Below, piece by piece: positions 56,744 to 64,000 of a DNA stretch of 64,000 nucleotides. This DNA is from Duganella sp. (GTDB lineage Bacteria; Pseudomonadota; Gammaproteobacteria; Burkholderiales; Burkholderiaceae_D). Each line of letters opens with the position of its first letter. Position 1 is the stretch's first letter. The DNA is taken from NCBI GenBank assembly GCA_026225475.1, contig JAMFSU010000152.1, forward strand, positions 1 to 64,000. Direction: 5' to 3'. Both the position numbers and the translations under genes were made by a program. The notes beneath the pieces were generated by a model. It did no database searches, had not been told where the DNA came from, and saw only the letters and a program-made list of their open reading frames with translations.

Positions 56744-58432
56744 ATGACCCAAACTCAAGACTTACTGGCGCAATACGGCCCACGTGAAACGATGGACTAC
56801 GACGTCGTGGTCGTCGGTGGCGGCCCGGCAGGACTTTCTGCGGCGATTCGCATCAAACAACTGGCGGCCGACACCGGCCGTGAAATTGCCGTTTGCGTGC
56901 TGGAAAAAGGCAGCGAAGTCGGCGCCCACATCTTGTCCGGTGCGGTCATGGACCCACAGGCCCTCACTGAATTATTCCCCGACTGGAAGGAACGCGGCGC
57001 GCCGTTAAACACCCCTGTGAGCGAAGATCGCTTTCTTTTCCTGTCCGCCAGCAAAGCCTTCCAGACACCGTCTTGGATGCTGCCAGCTTGTTTCCAGAAT
57101 CACGGCAACTATGTGATCTCGCTGGCCAACGTGGTGCGCTGGCTTGGTCAGCAGGCCGAAGCCTTGGGCGTAGAGGTGTTTCCCGGCTTCGCCGCGGCCG
57201 AAATCCTGTACAACGACGACGGTTCGGTCAAAGGCGTAGCCACCGGCAACATGGGTGTTGACCGCCATGGTGAACCGACGGCAGCGTTTCAGCTCGGTAT
57301 GGAATTGCATGCCAAGTACACGTTCTTCGCCGAAGGCGCACGCGGCCATCTGGGTAAGCAACTGATCAGCAAATACCAGCTCGATGCCGGCAAGGACCCA
57401 CAGACCTATGCGCTCGGCCTCAAAGAAATCTGGGAAATCGATCCCAAGCTGCACCAACCGGGTCTGGTGGTGCATACCGCAGGTTGGCCGCTGGATCGCA
57501 GCACCTATGGCGGTTCTTTCCTGTATCACTTGGAAAACAATCAGGTTGCCGTGGGCTATGTGGTTGGTCTGGCTTATGAAAACCCGTATCTGTCACCTTA
57601 CGAAGAATTCCAGCGCTACAAGACCCATCCTGAAATCCGCAAGTTCTTTGAAGGTGGCAAGCGTCTGGCTTATGGCGCGCGCGCAATTACCGCGGGTGGT
57701 CTGCAATCACTGCCGAAGCTAACTTTTCCGGGTGGCGCGCTGATTGGCTGCGATGCCGGCTTCCTCAATGCTTCGCGCATCAAGGGCAGCCACGCGGCCA
57801 TCAAAACCGGCATGCTGGCCGCTGAAGCGGTCGTAGAAGCCTTGGGCAAGGATCGCCAATACGATGAGCTGAGTGCTTACAGTGCCGCGTTTGAAAAGTC
57901 CTGGCTGCACGAAGAATTGCACAAGGCGCGCAACTTCAAGCCATCGATGAGCAAGGGTTTATTGACCGGCACACTGCTGGTCGGTATCGACCAGGTGATC
58001 TTCGGTGGCAAGGCGCCCTGGACGCTGCATCATCAACATGCTGACCATGAATGCCTGAAACCGGCGGCCGACTTCGCGCCGATTGTGTATCCGAAGCCCG
58101 ATGGCAAGTTGACGTTTGACCGACTGTCATCGGTGTTCATTTCCAACACCAATCACGCCGAGGATCAGCCCATCCATTTGACGCTGAAAAATGCCGCCGT
58201 GCCGGTCGACGTCAACCTGGCCAAATATGCAGGCCCGGAGGCGCGTTACTGCCCTGCCGGTGTGTATGAGTTCGTCAAGACGGAGGATGGCAACGGCAAC
58301 AGCGCCGATCGCCTGCAAATCAATGCGCAGAACTGTGTGCATTGCAAGACGTGCGATATTAAAGACCCAACGCAGAATATCGTCTGGGTCACGCCTGAGG
58401 GCGGCGGCGGGCCGAATTATTCGAATATGTAA
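56744..58432 (+). CDS. Electron transfer flavoprotein-ubiquinone oxidoreductase
   Basis: A 562-aa enzyme passing electrons from reduced ETF, fed by acyl-CoA dehydrogenases, to ubiquinone in the inner membrane. It has the FAD motif VVVGGGPAGLSAAIR, a GSEVGAHILSGAV segment, and the C-terminal 4Fe-4S cluster with CPAGVYEF and CVHCKTCDIKDP. The ending GGGGPNYSNM is usual for this family. It fits with aceA in fatty-acid use. Confidence 0.95.
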   Translation: MTQTQDLLAQYGPRETMDYDVVVVGGGPAGLSAAIRIKQLAADTGREIAVCVLEKGSEVGAHILSGAVMDPQALTELFPDWKERGAPLNTPVSEDRFLFLSASKAFQTPSWMLPACFQNHGNYVISLANVVRWLGQQAEALGVEVFPGFAAAEILYNDDGSVKGVATGNMGVDRHGEPTAAFQLGMELHAKYTFFAEGARGHLGKQLISKYQLDAGKDPQTYALGLKEIWEIDPKLHQPGLVVHTAGWPLDRSTYGGSFLYHLENNQVAVGYVVGLAYENPYLSPYEEFQRYKTHPEIRKFFEGGKRLAYGARAITAGGLQSLPKLTFPGGALIGCDAGFLNASRIKGSHAAIKTGMLAAEAVVEALGKDRQYDELSAYSAAFEKSWLHEELHKARNFKPSMSKGLLTGTLLVGIDQVIFGGKAPWTLHHQHADHECLKPAADFAPIVYPKPDGKLTFDRLSSVFISNTNHAEDQPIHLTLKNAAVPVDVNLAKYAGPEARYCPAGVYEFVKTEDGNGNSADRLQINAQNCVHCKTCDIKDPTQNIVWVTPEGGGGPNYSNM

Positions 58433-58438
58433 GCAAAA

Positions 58439-58472
58439 GGGCAAGCCATCTTCTTGGAAAGATGGCTTGCCC
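58439..58472. terminator. Bidirectional terminator between ETF-QO and NUDIX genes
   Basis: GGGCAAGCCATCTT and AAGATGGCTTGCCC form a perfect 14-bp stem with a 6-base loop between two convergent genes. On the minus strand it is followed by TTTTGCTT. On the plus strand no U run is seen, but the stem is very stable. Confidence 0.85.
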
Positions 58473-58507
58473 TATCGAGACTTGCAAGTGAAACTGCTGC
58501 AATATTG

Positions 58508-59071
58508 CTATACGGCAGTCGGCAGCCACTGACCGTTGACGATTTTCTCCAGCCAGAACGTCCCAATCACCGTCTTGACATCAGTCACCTGCCCAAGACG
58601 TACCTGCTCGAGCAAATCGCTTAATGGCAGTTTGTAGACATCGAGGAACTCACCGTCGTCGAGCTTACGTGGCCCTGCCGTCAAACCGCGCGCCAGATAC
58701 AGATCGAGATGTTCGTCGGAATAGGCAATGGCATTGTGGATGGTGCAGACAAATTGCCAGTCGGTTGCGGTATAGCCGGTCTCTTCTTGCAATTCGCGCT
58801 TGGCGCAAGCCAGATGGTCTTCGCCGGGGTCGATTTTGCCCGCAGGGAACTCGATAAACACTTGATCCAGCGGATAACGGAATTGCCGCTCCAGCAACAC
58901 TGAACCATCGTCAAACAAAGGCAGAATCGCTACCGCACCAGGATGGCGAATAAATTCGCGCACCGCCGGTTTGCCGTCGGGAAGTGCAATGACGTCGCGC
59001 TGCACTTTGAGGAAATGGCCTTCATAGACCAGTGCCCCATCGACTTTGCTTTCTTTGAGATGTGCGTCCAT
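58508..59071 (-). CDS. NUDIX hydrolase, ADP-ribose pyrophosphatase type
   Basis: A 187-aa protein with a complete NUDIX box GKIDPGEDHLACAKRELQEETGY (G-x5-E-x7-REL-x2-EE-x-G, written in part). The N-terminal RDVIALPDGKPAVREFIRHP resembles ADP-ribose diphosphatases, so ADP-ribose is a likely substrate. It follows the DUF2818 gene and nuoN on the same strand. Confidence 0.88.
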   Translation of the reverse strand: MDAHLKESKVDGALVYEGHFLKVQRDVIALPDGKPAVREFIRHPGAVAILPLFDDGSVLLERQFRYPLDQVFIEFPAGKIDPGEDHLACAKRELQEETGYTATDWQFVCTIHNAIAYSDEHLDLYLARGLTAGPRKLDDGEFLDVYKLPLSDLLEQVRLGQVTDVKTVIGTFWLEKIVNGQWLPTAV

Positions 59072-59115
59072 GGCGGAGCCTAGCAGAAGTTGGGAAAAGC
59101 GCTACCGAGCGCCGC

Positions 59116-59430
59116 TCAGCCGCGCTGCTTGCGCAGATAACGCAGAACGTAGCCCGGATAAGCCAGCACCAGAAACAGACAGCCGGTCACCGCATAGAAC
59201 TGCCAGGTCTGTACAAAGACATTGCCGATATTTGCTTCAAACAAATGTGCAATGGTGCCAACCAGAAAATACAGTGCCAGCAACTCCAGCAAGCGCAGCC
59301 AGGCTGGCTTGCTGTAGTCAGTTGATTTGCTCAGAGGAATCAGCGCGAACAACTGCTGATTGAAGAAAGGCAAGTTGGCGGCGAACACCGCCAACAGAAT
59401 CACACACCAGCTCAACAAGGATACATTCAC
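59116..59430 (-). CDS. DUF2818 family membrane protein
   Basis: A 104-aa protein with three hydrophobic helices: WCVILLAVFAANLPFF, LLELLALYFLVGTIAHLF and FYAVTGCLFLVLAYPGYVL. It matches the DUF2818 family, which in betaproteobacteria follows nuoN as here (13-bp gap). Its role is unknown; it may be linked to complex I by context only. Confidence 0.85.
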   Translation of the reverse strand: MNVSLLSWCVILLAVFAANLPFFNQQLFALIPLSKSTDYSKPAWLRLLELLALYFLVGTIAHLFEANIGNVFVQTWQFYAVTGCLFLVLAYPGYVLRYLRKQRG

Positions 59431-59443
59431 TGCGTCATCAACC

Positions 59444-60955
59444 TTATGCTGCGATGGCTTTGGTCAGGAATGTACCCAATGTCGTGACGATTGCGTTGGT
59501 GCAGGCATCCATCAGATGCCCTGGCCACAGACCAAGCACCAGTACCGCCATACCGTTGATGCTCAAGACCAGACGGATGTCAAAACCGGCAACAATCTTG
59601 TTGTCATCAGCAGGCTCGTCGAAGTACATCAGCTTGACCACGCGCAAGTAGTAGAACGCACCGACCAGCGAGAACACCACTGCGACCACCGCCAGCCAGA
59701 TCTGACCGGTACCAATCACTGCCTGCAACACCGACAGTTTGGCGAAGAAGCCAACCATCGGAGGAATACCCGCCAGCGAGAACATCAACACCAACATCAC
59801 GGCAGCAAACCATGGGCTGCGCTTGTTGAGCCCCTTGAAGTCTTCCAGGTTCTCGGCTTCAAAGCCGGAGCGCGCCATCAGCAGGATCACACCAAAGGTA
59901 CCCAGGGTGGACAGCACATAGGTGATCGAATAGAACAGCGACGAGCTGTAGGCGTTGACGGCCTGATAGAGGTTGCCATCGACGAAGCCCGACAGCATGC
60001 CCAGCAACATGAAACCCATGTGCGAGATGGTCGAGTAGGCCAGCATGCGCTTGATGTTGGTTTGCGCAATCGCCGTCACGTTACCAATGACGATCGACAT
60101 GACGGCCAGCACCATCAGCATTTGTTGCCAATCGATGGCCAACGGCAACAAGCCTTCGACCAGCAAACGGAAAGTCATGGCAAACGCTGCCAACTTTGGC
60201 GCACCGCCGATCAACAACGTCATCGGGGTAGGCGCGCCTTGATAGACGTCCGGCACCCACATATGGAATGGCACGGCGCCAAGCTTGAAGGCCAGGCCTG
60301 CCACTACGAACACGATACCGAACACCAACACGTTACGGTCGACCGCACCAGAGACGATGGCACGGAACACTTCGTTCAACTCCAGCGAACCGGTCGCACC
60401 ATACAACATGGAAATACCGTAGAGCAGGAAACCGGAAGCCAGCGCACCAAGCACAAAGTACTTCATCGCCGCTTCGGTCGCTTTCGCATCATCGCGGCGC
60501 AGGGCCACCAGTGCGTACAGCGACAACGACATCAGTTCCAGGCCCAGATACATGCTCAGCAAGCTGTTGGCTGAGATCATAATCATCTGGCCCAGCAAGG
60601 AGAACAGCGCCAGCGCGTAGAACTCGCCGCCCAGATGCCCGCCACCGACGATGCCGCGGTCGCTGTTGTATTGACGACCGTAGATCAGCGTCAGGCCGAC
60701 GGCCAGATACGAGAACAGTTTCAGGATGCCGGCCAGCGGATCGGAGACAAACATGTTGCTGAAGGTATAGACCGTTTCGCCACCCGCATAGGAGGTGAAG
60801 GTCAGCACCGCACAGACAACCAGTGCCAACAGCGACAGCAGATAGGTGATGACGCGTTTAGTATCCGGCAAAAACATATCGATCAGCAAGATTGCAGAAG
60901 TCGCAATCAGCAGAAATATTTCCGGATAGACAGGGATCAGATTAATGTTGTTCAT
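59444..60955 (-). CDS. nuoN: NADH-quinone oxidoreductase subunit N
   Basis: A 503-aa antiporter-like membrane subunit of complex I with about 14 helices. Motifs: [54 protein letters not shown] with its essential Lys, and [14 protein letters not shown]. It starts 160 bp after nuoM; that gap holds no gene. Confidence 0.96.
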   Translation of the reverse strand: MNNINLIPVYPEIFLLIATSAILLIDMFLPDTKRVITYLLSLLALVVCAVLTFTSYAGGETVYTFSNMFVSDPLAGILKLFSYLAVGLTLIYGRQYNSDRGIVGGGHLGGEFYALALFSLLGQMIMISANSLLSMYLGLELMSLSLYALVALRRDDAKATEAAMKYFVLGALASGFLLYGISMLYGATGSLELNEVFRAIVSGAVDRNVLVFGIVFVVAGLAFKLGAVPFHMWVPDVYQGAPTPMTLLIGGAPKLAAFAMTFRLLVEGLLPLAIDWQQMLMVLAVMSIVIGNVTAIAQTNIKRMLAYSTISHMGFMLLGMLSGFVDGNLYQAVNAYSSSLFYSITYVLSTLGTFGVILLMARSGFEAENLEDFKGLNKRSPWFAAVMLVLMFSLAGIPPMVGFFAKLSVLQAVIGTGQIWLAVVAVVFSLVGAFYYLRVVKLMYFDEPADDNKIVAGFDIRLVLSINGMAVLVLGLWPGHLMDACTNAIVTTLGTFLTKAIAA

Positions 60956-61115
60956 TTAGTTACCGCTTAGTTTCGTCCGCGTATTTTGTCCGCTTACCGT
61001 TGCCGCCGTTTTCACCGAGTGCCCTGTCATCCAGGACCCTACCTGCTTCGAAACGCCGTACCGAATCGCTGCTGCGCGTCGCCGCAGCCTAAGCCATGGC
61101 GACGCTTGTTACTTG

Positions 61116-62606
61116 TTAATTGATTTTCGACACTGATACATGCTGCAGCAGATCAGCCACCGAAGTCTGCATCGTGTCCATCACTGGCGCTGGGTACAAG
61201 CCCATCACCAGCACAGCCACAGCCAGCAGACCAAGGATGAAGAATTCGCGGCCATTGACATCAGTCAGTTCTGCCACATGATGATTGGCAACCTTGCCAA
61301 AAATCACGCGTTTGGCCAACCACAACGAATACGCTGCGCCCAGGATCAAGGCGGTTGCCGCCAGTAAGCCAATCCAGAAGTTGAACTTGACCGCACCCAG
61401 AATCACCATGAATTCGCCGACGAAACCGGAAGTCGCTGGCAAGCCGCAGTTGGCCAGCGAGAACAGGATGAAGAACGCAGCGAAACGCGGCATCTTGTTG
61501 ACCACACCGCCGTACTGGGCGATTTCACGGGTATGCATACGGTCGTACAGCACGCCGATTGACATGAACATCGCGCCCGACACAAAGCCGTGCGAAATCA
61601 TCTGGGCAATCGCGCCCTGCACTGCCATGTCGTTGAACATGAAGAAGCCCAGCGTGACGAAGCCCATGTGGGCAATCGACGAATACGCCACCAGTTTTTT
61701 CATATCTTGCTGCACCAGTGCAACCAGACCAATATAGATCACCGCCACCAGTGACAAGGTAATCATGAAACCGGATAACGCATGGCTGGCGTCAGGCAGG
61801 ATAGGCAGCGAGAAGCGCAGGAAACCGTAAGCACCCAGCTTCAGCATGATCGCCGCCAGCACGATAGAACCGCCAGTAGGAGCTTCGACGTGGGCATCCG
61901 GCAACCAGGTATGCACTGGCCACATTGGCACCTTGACCGCAAATGCCATCAGGAAGGCGAAGAACAGTAATTCCTGCTCAAACATCGTCAATGGCAATTG
62001 ATGCCAGGTCGGGATGTCGAAGCTGCCGCCCGAGGACAGGAACAGATAGATCAGCGCGATCAGCATCAGCAGCGAACCGAGCAAGGTGTACAGGAAGAAC
62101 TTGAACGCGGCATAGACGCGATTGGTACCACCCCAGACACCCACGATGATGAACATCGGGATCAGCGTCGCTTCAAAGAACACGTAGAACAACATGCCGT
62201 CGAGCGCCGAGAACACGCCGTTCATCAGACCCGACAGAATCAGGAACGCACCCATGTACTGACCAACGCGCTTCTGGATCACTTGCCAGCCGGCCAGCAC
62301 CACGATCACAGTGATGAAGGCAGTCAGCGGAATGAACCACAGCGAGATGCCGTCAATACCCAGGAAGTAATTGATGTTGAATCGATCGATCCAGGGTGTC
62401 TTTTCGACAAACTGGAAACCGTGTGCCGCAGCATCGAAATGCTGAATCAGCGGAAAGGTCACTGCCAGGCTGATCAGCGCGCCAATGAGCGCAAGCCAGC
62501 GTGCAATGGATGGATTTTCGTCGCGACCGACTGCCAGCACGAGCGCACCGAATGCGATCGGACACCAAATCGCAAGGCTCAGGAGAGGAAAAGTTGACTG
62601 CATCAT
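61116..62606 (-). CDS. nuoM: NADH-quinone oxidoreductase subunit M
   Basis: A 496-aa proton-pumping membrane subunit of complex I. Motifs: FEATLIPMFIIVGVWG, KVPMWPVHTWLPDAHVEAP, GSIVLAAIMLKLGAYGFLRF and AYSSIAHMGFVTLGFF. Two adjacent ATGs (62606 and 62603) can both serve as start. It lies 20 bp after nuoL. Confidence 0.97.
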   Translation of the reverse strand: MMQSTFPLLSLAIWCPIAFGALVLAVGRDENPSIARWLALIGALISLAVTFPLIQHFDAAAHGFQFVEKTPWIDRFNINYFLGIDGISLWFIPLTAFITVIVVLAGWQVIQKRVGQYMGAFLILSGLMNGVFSALDGMLFYVFFEATLIPMFIIVGVWGGTNRVYAAFKFFLYTLLGSLLMLIALIYLFLSSGGSFDIPTWHQLPLTMFEQELLFFAFLMAFAVKVPMWPVHTWLPDAHVEAPTGGSIVLAAIMLKLGAYGFLRFSLPILPDASHALSGFMITLSLVAVIYIGLVALVQQDMKKLVAYSSIAHMGFVTLGFFMFNDMAVQGAIAQMISHGFVSGAMFMSIGVLYDRMHTREIAQYGGVVNKMPRFAAFFILFSLANCGLPATSGFVGEFMVILGAVKFNFWIGLLAATALILGAAYSLWLAKRVIFGKVANHHVAELTDVNGREFFILGLLAVAVLVMGLYPAPVMDTMQTSVADLLQHVSVSKIN

Positions 62607-62626
62607 GGTTGATATTTACTTTTATC

Positions 62627-64000
62627 TTATTTGGCAAACGGATACGGCATGAACCAAACCAGGAAACCCAGTACCCCGATAATCATTACGAAAGCGTAAT
62701 GGTAGATGTAGCCGGACTGCCACAGGCGTGTGAGTTTGGAGAACCAGTTGACGACCTTGGCGCTGCCGTTGACGATCAGGCCGTCAATCAGCGCCTTGTC
62801 ACCCACTGCCCACAAACCGCCACCGATCATACGTGCGCCACCGGCAAACACGACTTCATTGAACTTGTCCAGGTAGTACTTGTTGTCCAGCAAGGTATAG
62901 ATCGCGCTGAACTTCTGCTTGATCCAGGCCGGTACGCGTGGATTGACCATGTAGAAGTAATACGCGACGACTACACCTGAAATGGCCAGCCACAATGGTG
63001 CCGAGGTCAGAGAATGAATTGCCATGGCGAGCGGGCCGTGGAATTCCTCAGCCAACTCTGCGACGGCCTTGTGGTTTTCGCCGACAAAAATCACGTTCTT
63101 GAAGAAGTCGCCGAACACCATTGGCGAAATCGCCAGGAAACCAATGATCACCGATGGAATCGCCAGCAGGATCAGCGGCAGTGTCACCACCAGTGATGAT
63201 TCATGCGGCTTCTGTCCTGGTGCCAGACCATGGTGTTCGTGCTCGTCATGATCATCATGGGCATGCTCGTCGTGACCATGGACATGATCGTCATGCACAC
63301 CATGGGCCGCAACCGGTGCGTGGTGATCGTCATGGGCGTGTGCCTTGCCGAAACGCTCTTCGCCATGGAACACCATGAAGTACATACGGAACGAGTAGAA
63401 CGCAGTCACGAACACGCTGGCCAGCACGGCAAAGTAGGCAAAGCCGGAGCCCGGCAGATGCGAGGCTGCGGCCGCTTCGATGATGCTGTCCTTCGAATAG
63501 AAACCGGAGAAGAACGGCGTACCGATCAGTGCCAGCGAACCCAGCAGCGATGTGATCCAGGTAATCGGCATGTACTTGCGCAGACCGCCCATATTGCGCA
63601 TGTCTTGATCATGGTGCATGCCGATGATGACCGAACCGGCACCAAGGAACAGCAAGGCTTTGAAGAATGCGTGCGTCATCAGGTGGAACACAGCGACCGA
63701 ATAGGCCGAGGAACCCAGTGCGACCGTCATGTAACCGAGCTGCGACAGTGTCGAATAGGCCACCACGCGCTTGATGTCAGTCTGCATGGTGCCGAGGAAG
63801 CCCATGAACAGCGCCGTAATGGCACCGATGACCAGGATGACCGACAAGGCGGTGTCCGATAATTCAAACAGCGGCGACATGCGCGAAACCATGAAAATAC
63901 CAGCGGTCACCATGGTGGCCGCGTGAATCAGCGCTGAAATCGGGGTCGGGCCTTCCATCGAATCTGGCAGCCAGACGTGCAATGGGAACTGTGCCGACTT
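62627..64000 (-). CDS. nuoL: NADH-quinone oxidoreductase subunit L, 5' part outside window
   Basis: The C-terminal 457 or so residues of NuoL, which is normally near 620-690 aa; the frame stays open to the window edge ([20 protein letters not shown]). It carries the antiporter-like helices and the conserved [11 protein letters not shown] motif, and ends with the lateral helix and last membrane segment ([18 protein letters not shown]). An unusual loop with 15 His in 37 residues lies at about 63228-63345. Confidence 0.96.
   Translation of the reverse strand, partial: KSAQFPLHVWLPDSMEGPTPISALIHAATMVTAGIFMVSRMSPLFELSDTALSVILVIGAITALFMGFLGTMQTDIKRVVAYSTLSQLGYMTVALGSSAYSVAVFHLMTHAFFKALLFLGAGSVIIGMHHDQDMRNMGGLRKYMPITWITSLLGSLALIGTPFFSGFYSKDSIIEAAAASHLPGSGFAYFAVLASVFVTAFYSFRMYFMVFHGEERFGKAHAHDDHHAPVAAHGVHDDHVHGHDEHAHDDHDEHEHHGLAPGQKPHESSLVVTLPLILLAIPSVIIGFLAISPMVFGDFFKNVIFVGENHKAVAELAEEFHGPLAMAIHSLTSAPLWLAISGVVVAYYFYMVNPRVPAWIKQKFSAIYTLLDNKYYLDKFNEVVFAGGARMIGGGLWAVGDKALIDGLIVNGSAKVVNWFSKLTRLWQSGYIYHYAFVMIIGVLGFLVWFMPYPFAK

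Noticed and set aside
59360-60574. 404-codon plus-strand frame rich in Gln/His opposite nuoN
   Set aside because: It is an antisense by-product of the Leu/Val-rich membrane protein gene.

Overview
The window reads as chromosomal core sequence of a betaproteobacterium of the order Burkholderiales, most likely family Oxalobacteraceae (a Herminiimonas/Janthinobacterium-like organism). This is an inference from the gene families and their order (for example nuoLMN followed by a DUF2818 gene and a NUDIX gene, and a LivM-LivG fusion), from moderate GC content, and from a Burkholderiales-type intergenic repeat at the left edge. No database comparison was possible. No tRNA, rRNA, CRISPR array, prophage or insertion sequence was seen.

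Region by region. 1-356: tail of a gene and a structured repeat. 357-3613: a c-di-GMP gene pair (PAS-GGDEF-EAL plus a degenerate HDOD protein). 3808-6525: hemW, rdgB and rph on the minus strand. 6786-11929: yicC, an exported ankyrin protein, gmk, rpoZ and the bifunctional relA/spoT gene on the plus strand. 11940-21128: a LysR/azoreductase divergent pair, a second ankyrin gene, a DUF3422 gene, greB, a double-length methylglyoxal synthase, a small basic membrane protein, an EAL-HDOD protein and rlmJ. 21304-25700: a ClC channel gene overlapping a one-domain ModE regulator, divergent from modABC. 25822-33627: isocitrate lyase, a thioesterase, a FUSC transporter, and the divergent metE/metR pair. 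33719-40039: a membrane diguanylate cyclase, clpB with a sigma-32-type promoter, an FMN reductase and a LysR regulator. 40239-45097: a four-gene efflux operon (NodT, FUSC, DUF1656, HlyD). 45104-50696: mntH, moaE, a gluconate permease, a methyltransferase, moaD and moeA. 50927-55881: a branched-chain amino-acid ABC operon. 56044-58432: a thioesterase and ETF-ubiquinone oxidoreductase. 58508-64000: NUDIX, DUF2818, nuoN, nuoM and the 3' part of nuoL.

Themes. Four genes belong to c-di-GMP or HDOD signalling. Molybdenum appears twice: modE/modABC for uptake, with a ModE-like box lying on the modA promoter, and moeA-moaD-moaE for cofactor synthesis. Respiration and acetate/fatty-acid metabolism are represented by complex I, ETF-QO and AceA.

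The most unusual observations are three. MetE lacks a zinc-ligand cysteine and the segment carrying the proton-donor histidine. The methylglyoxal synthase has two tandem MGS-like halves, only one with catalytic residues. The molybdate locus has lost the molybdate-binding Mop/TOBE modules from both ModE and ModC. None of this amounts to an obvious new multi-gene system; the window is mainly housekeeping DNA with several odd individual proteins.
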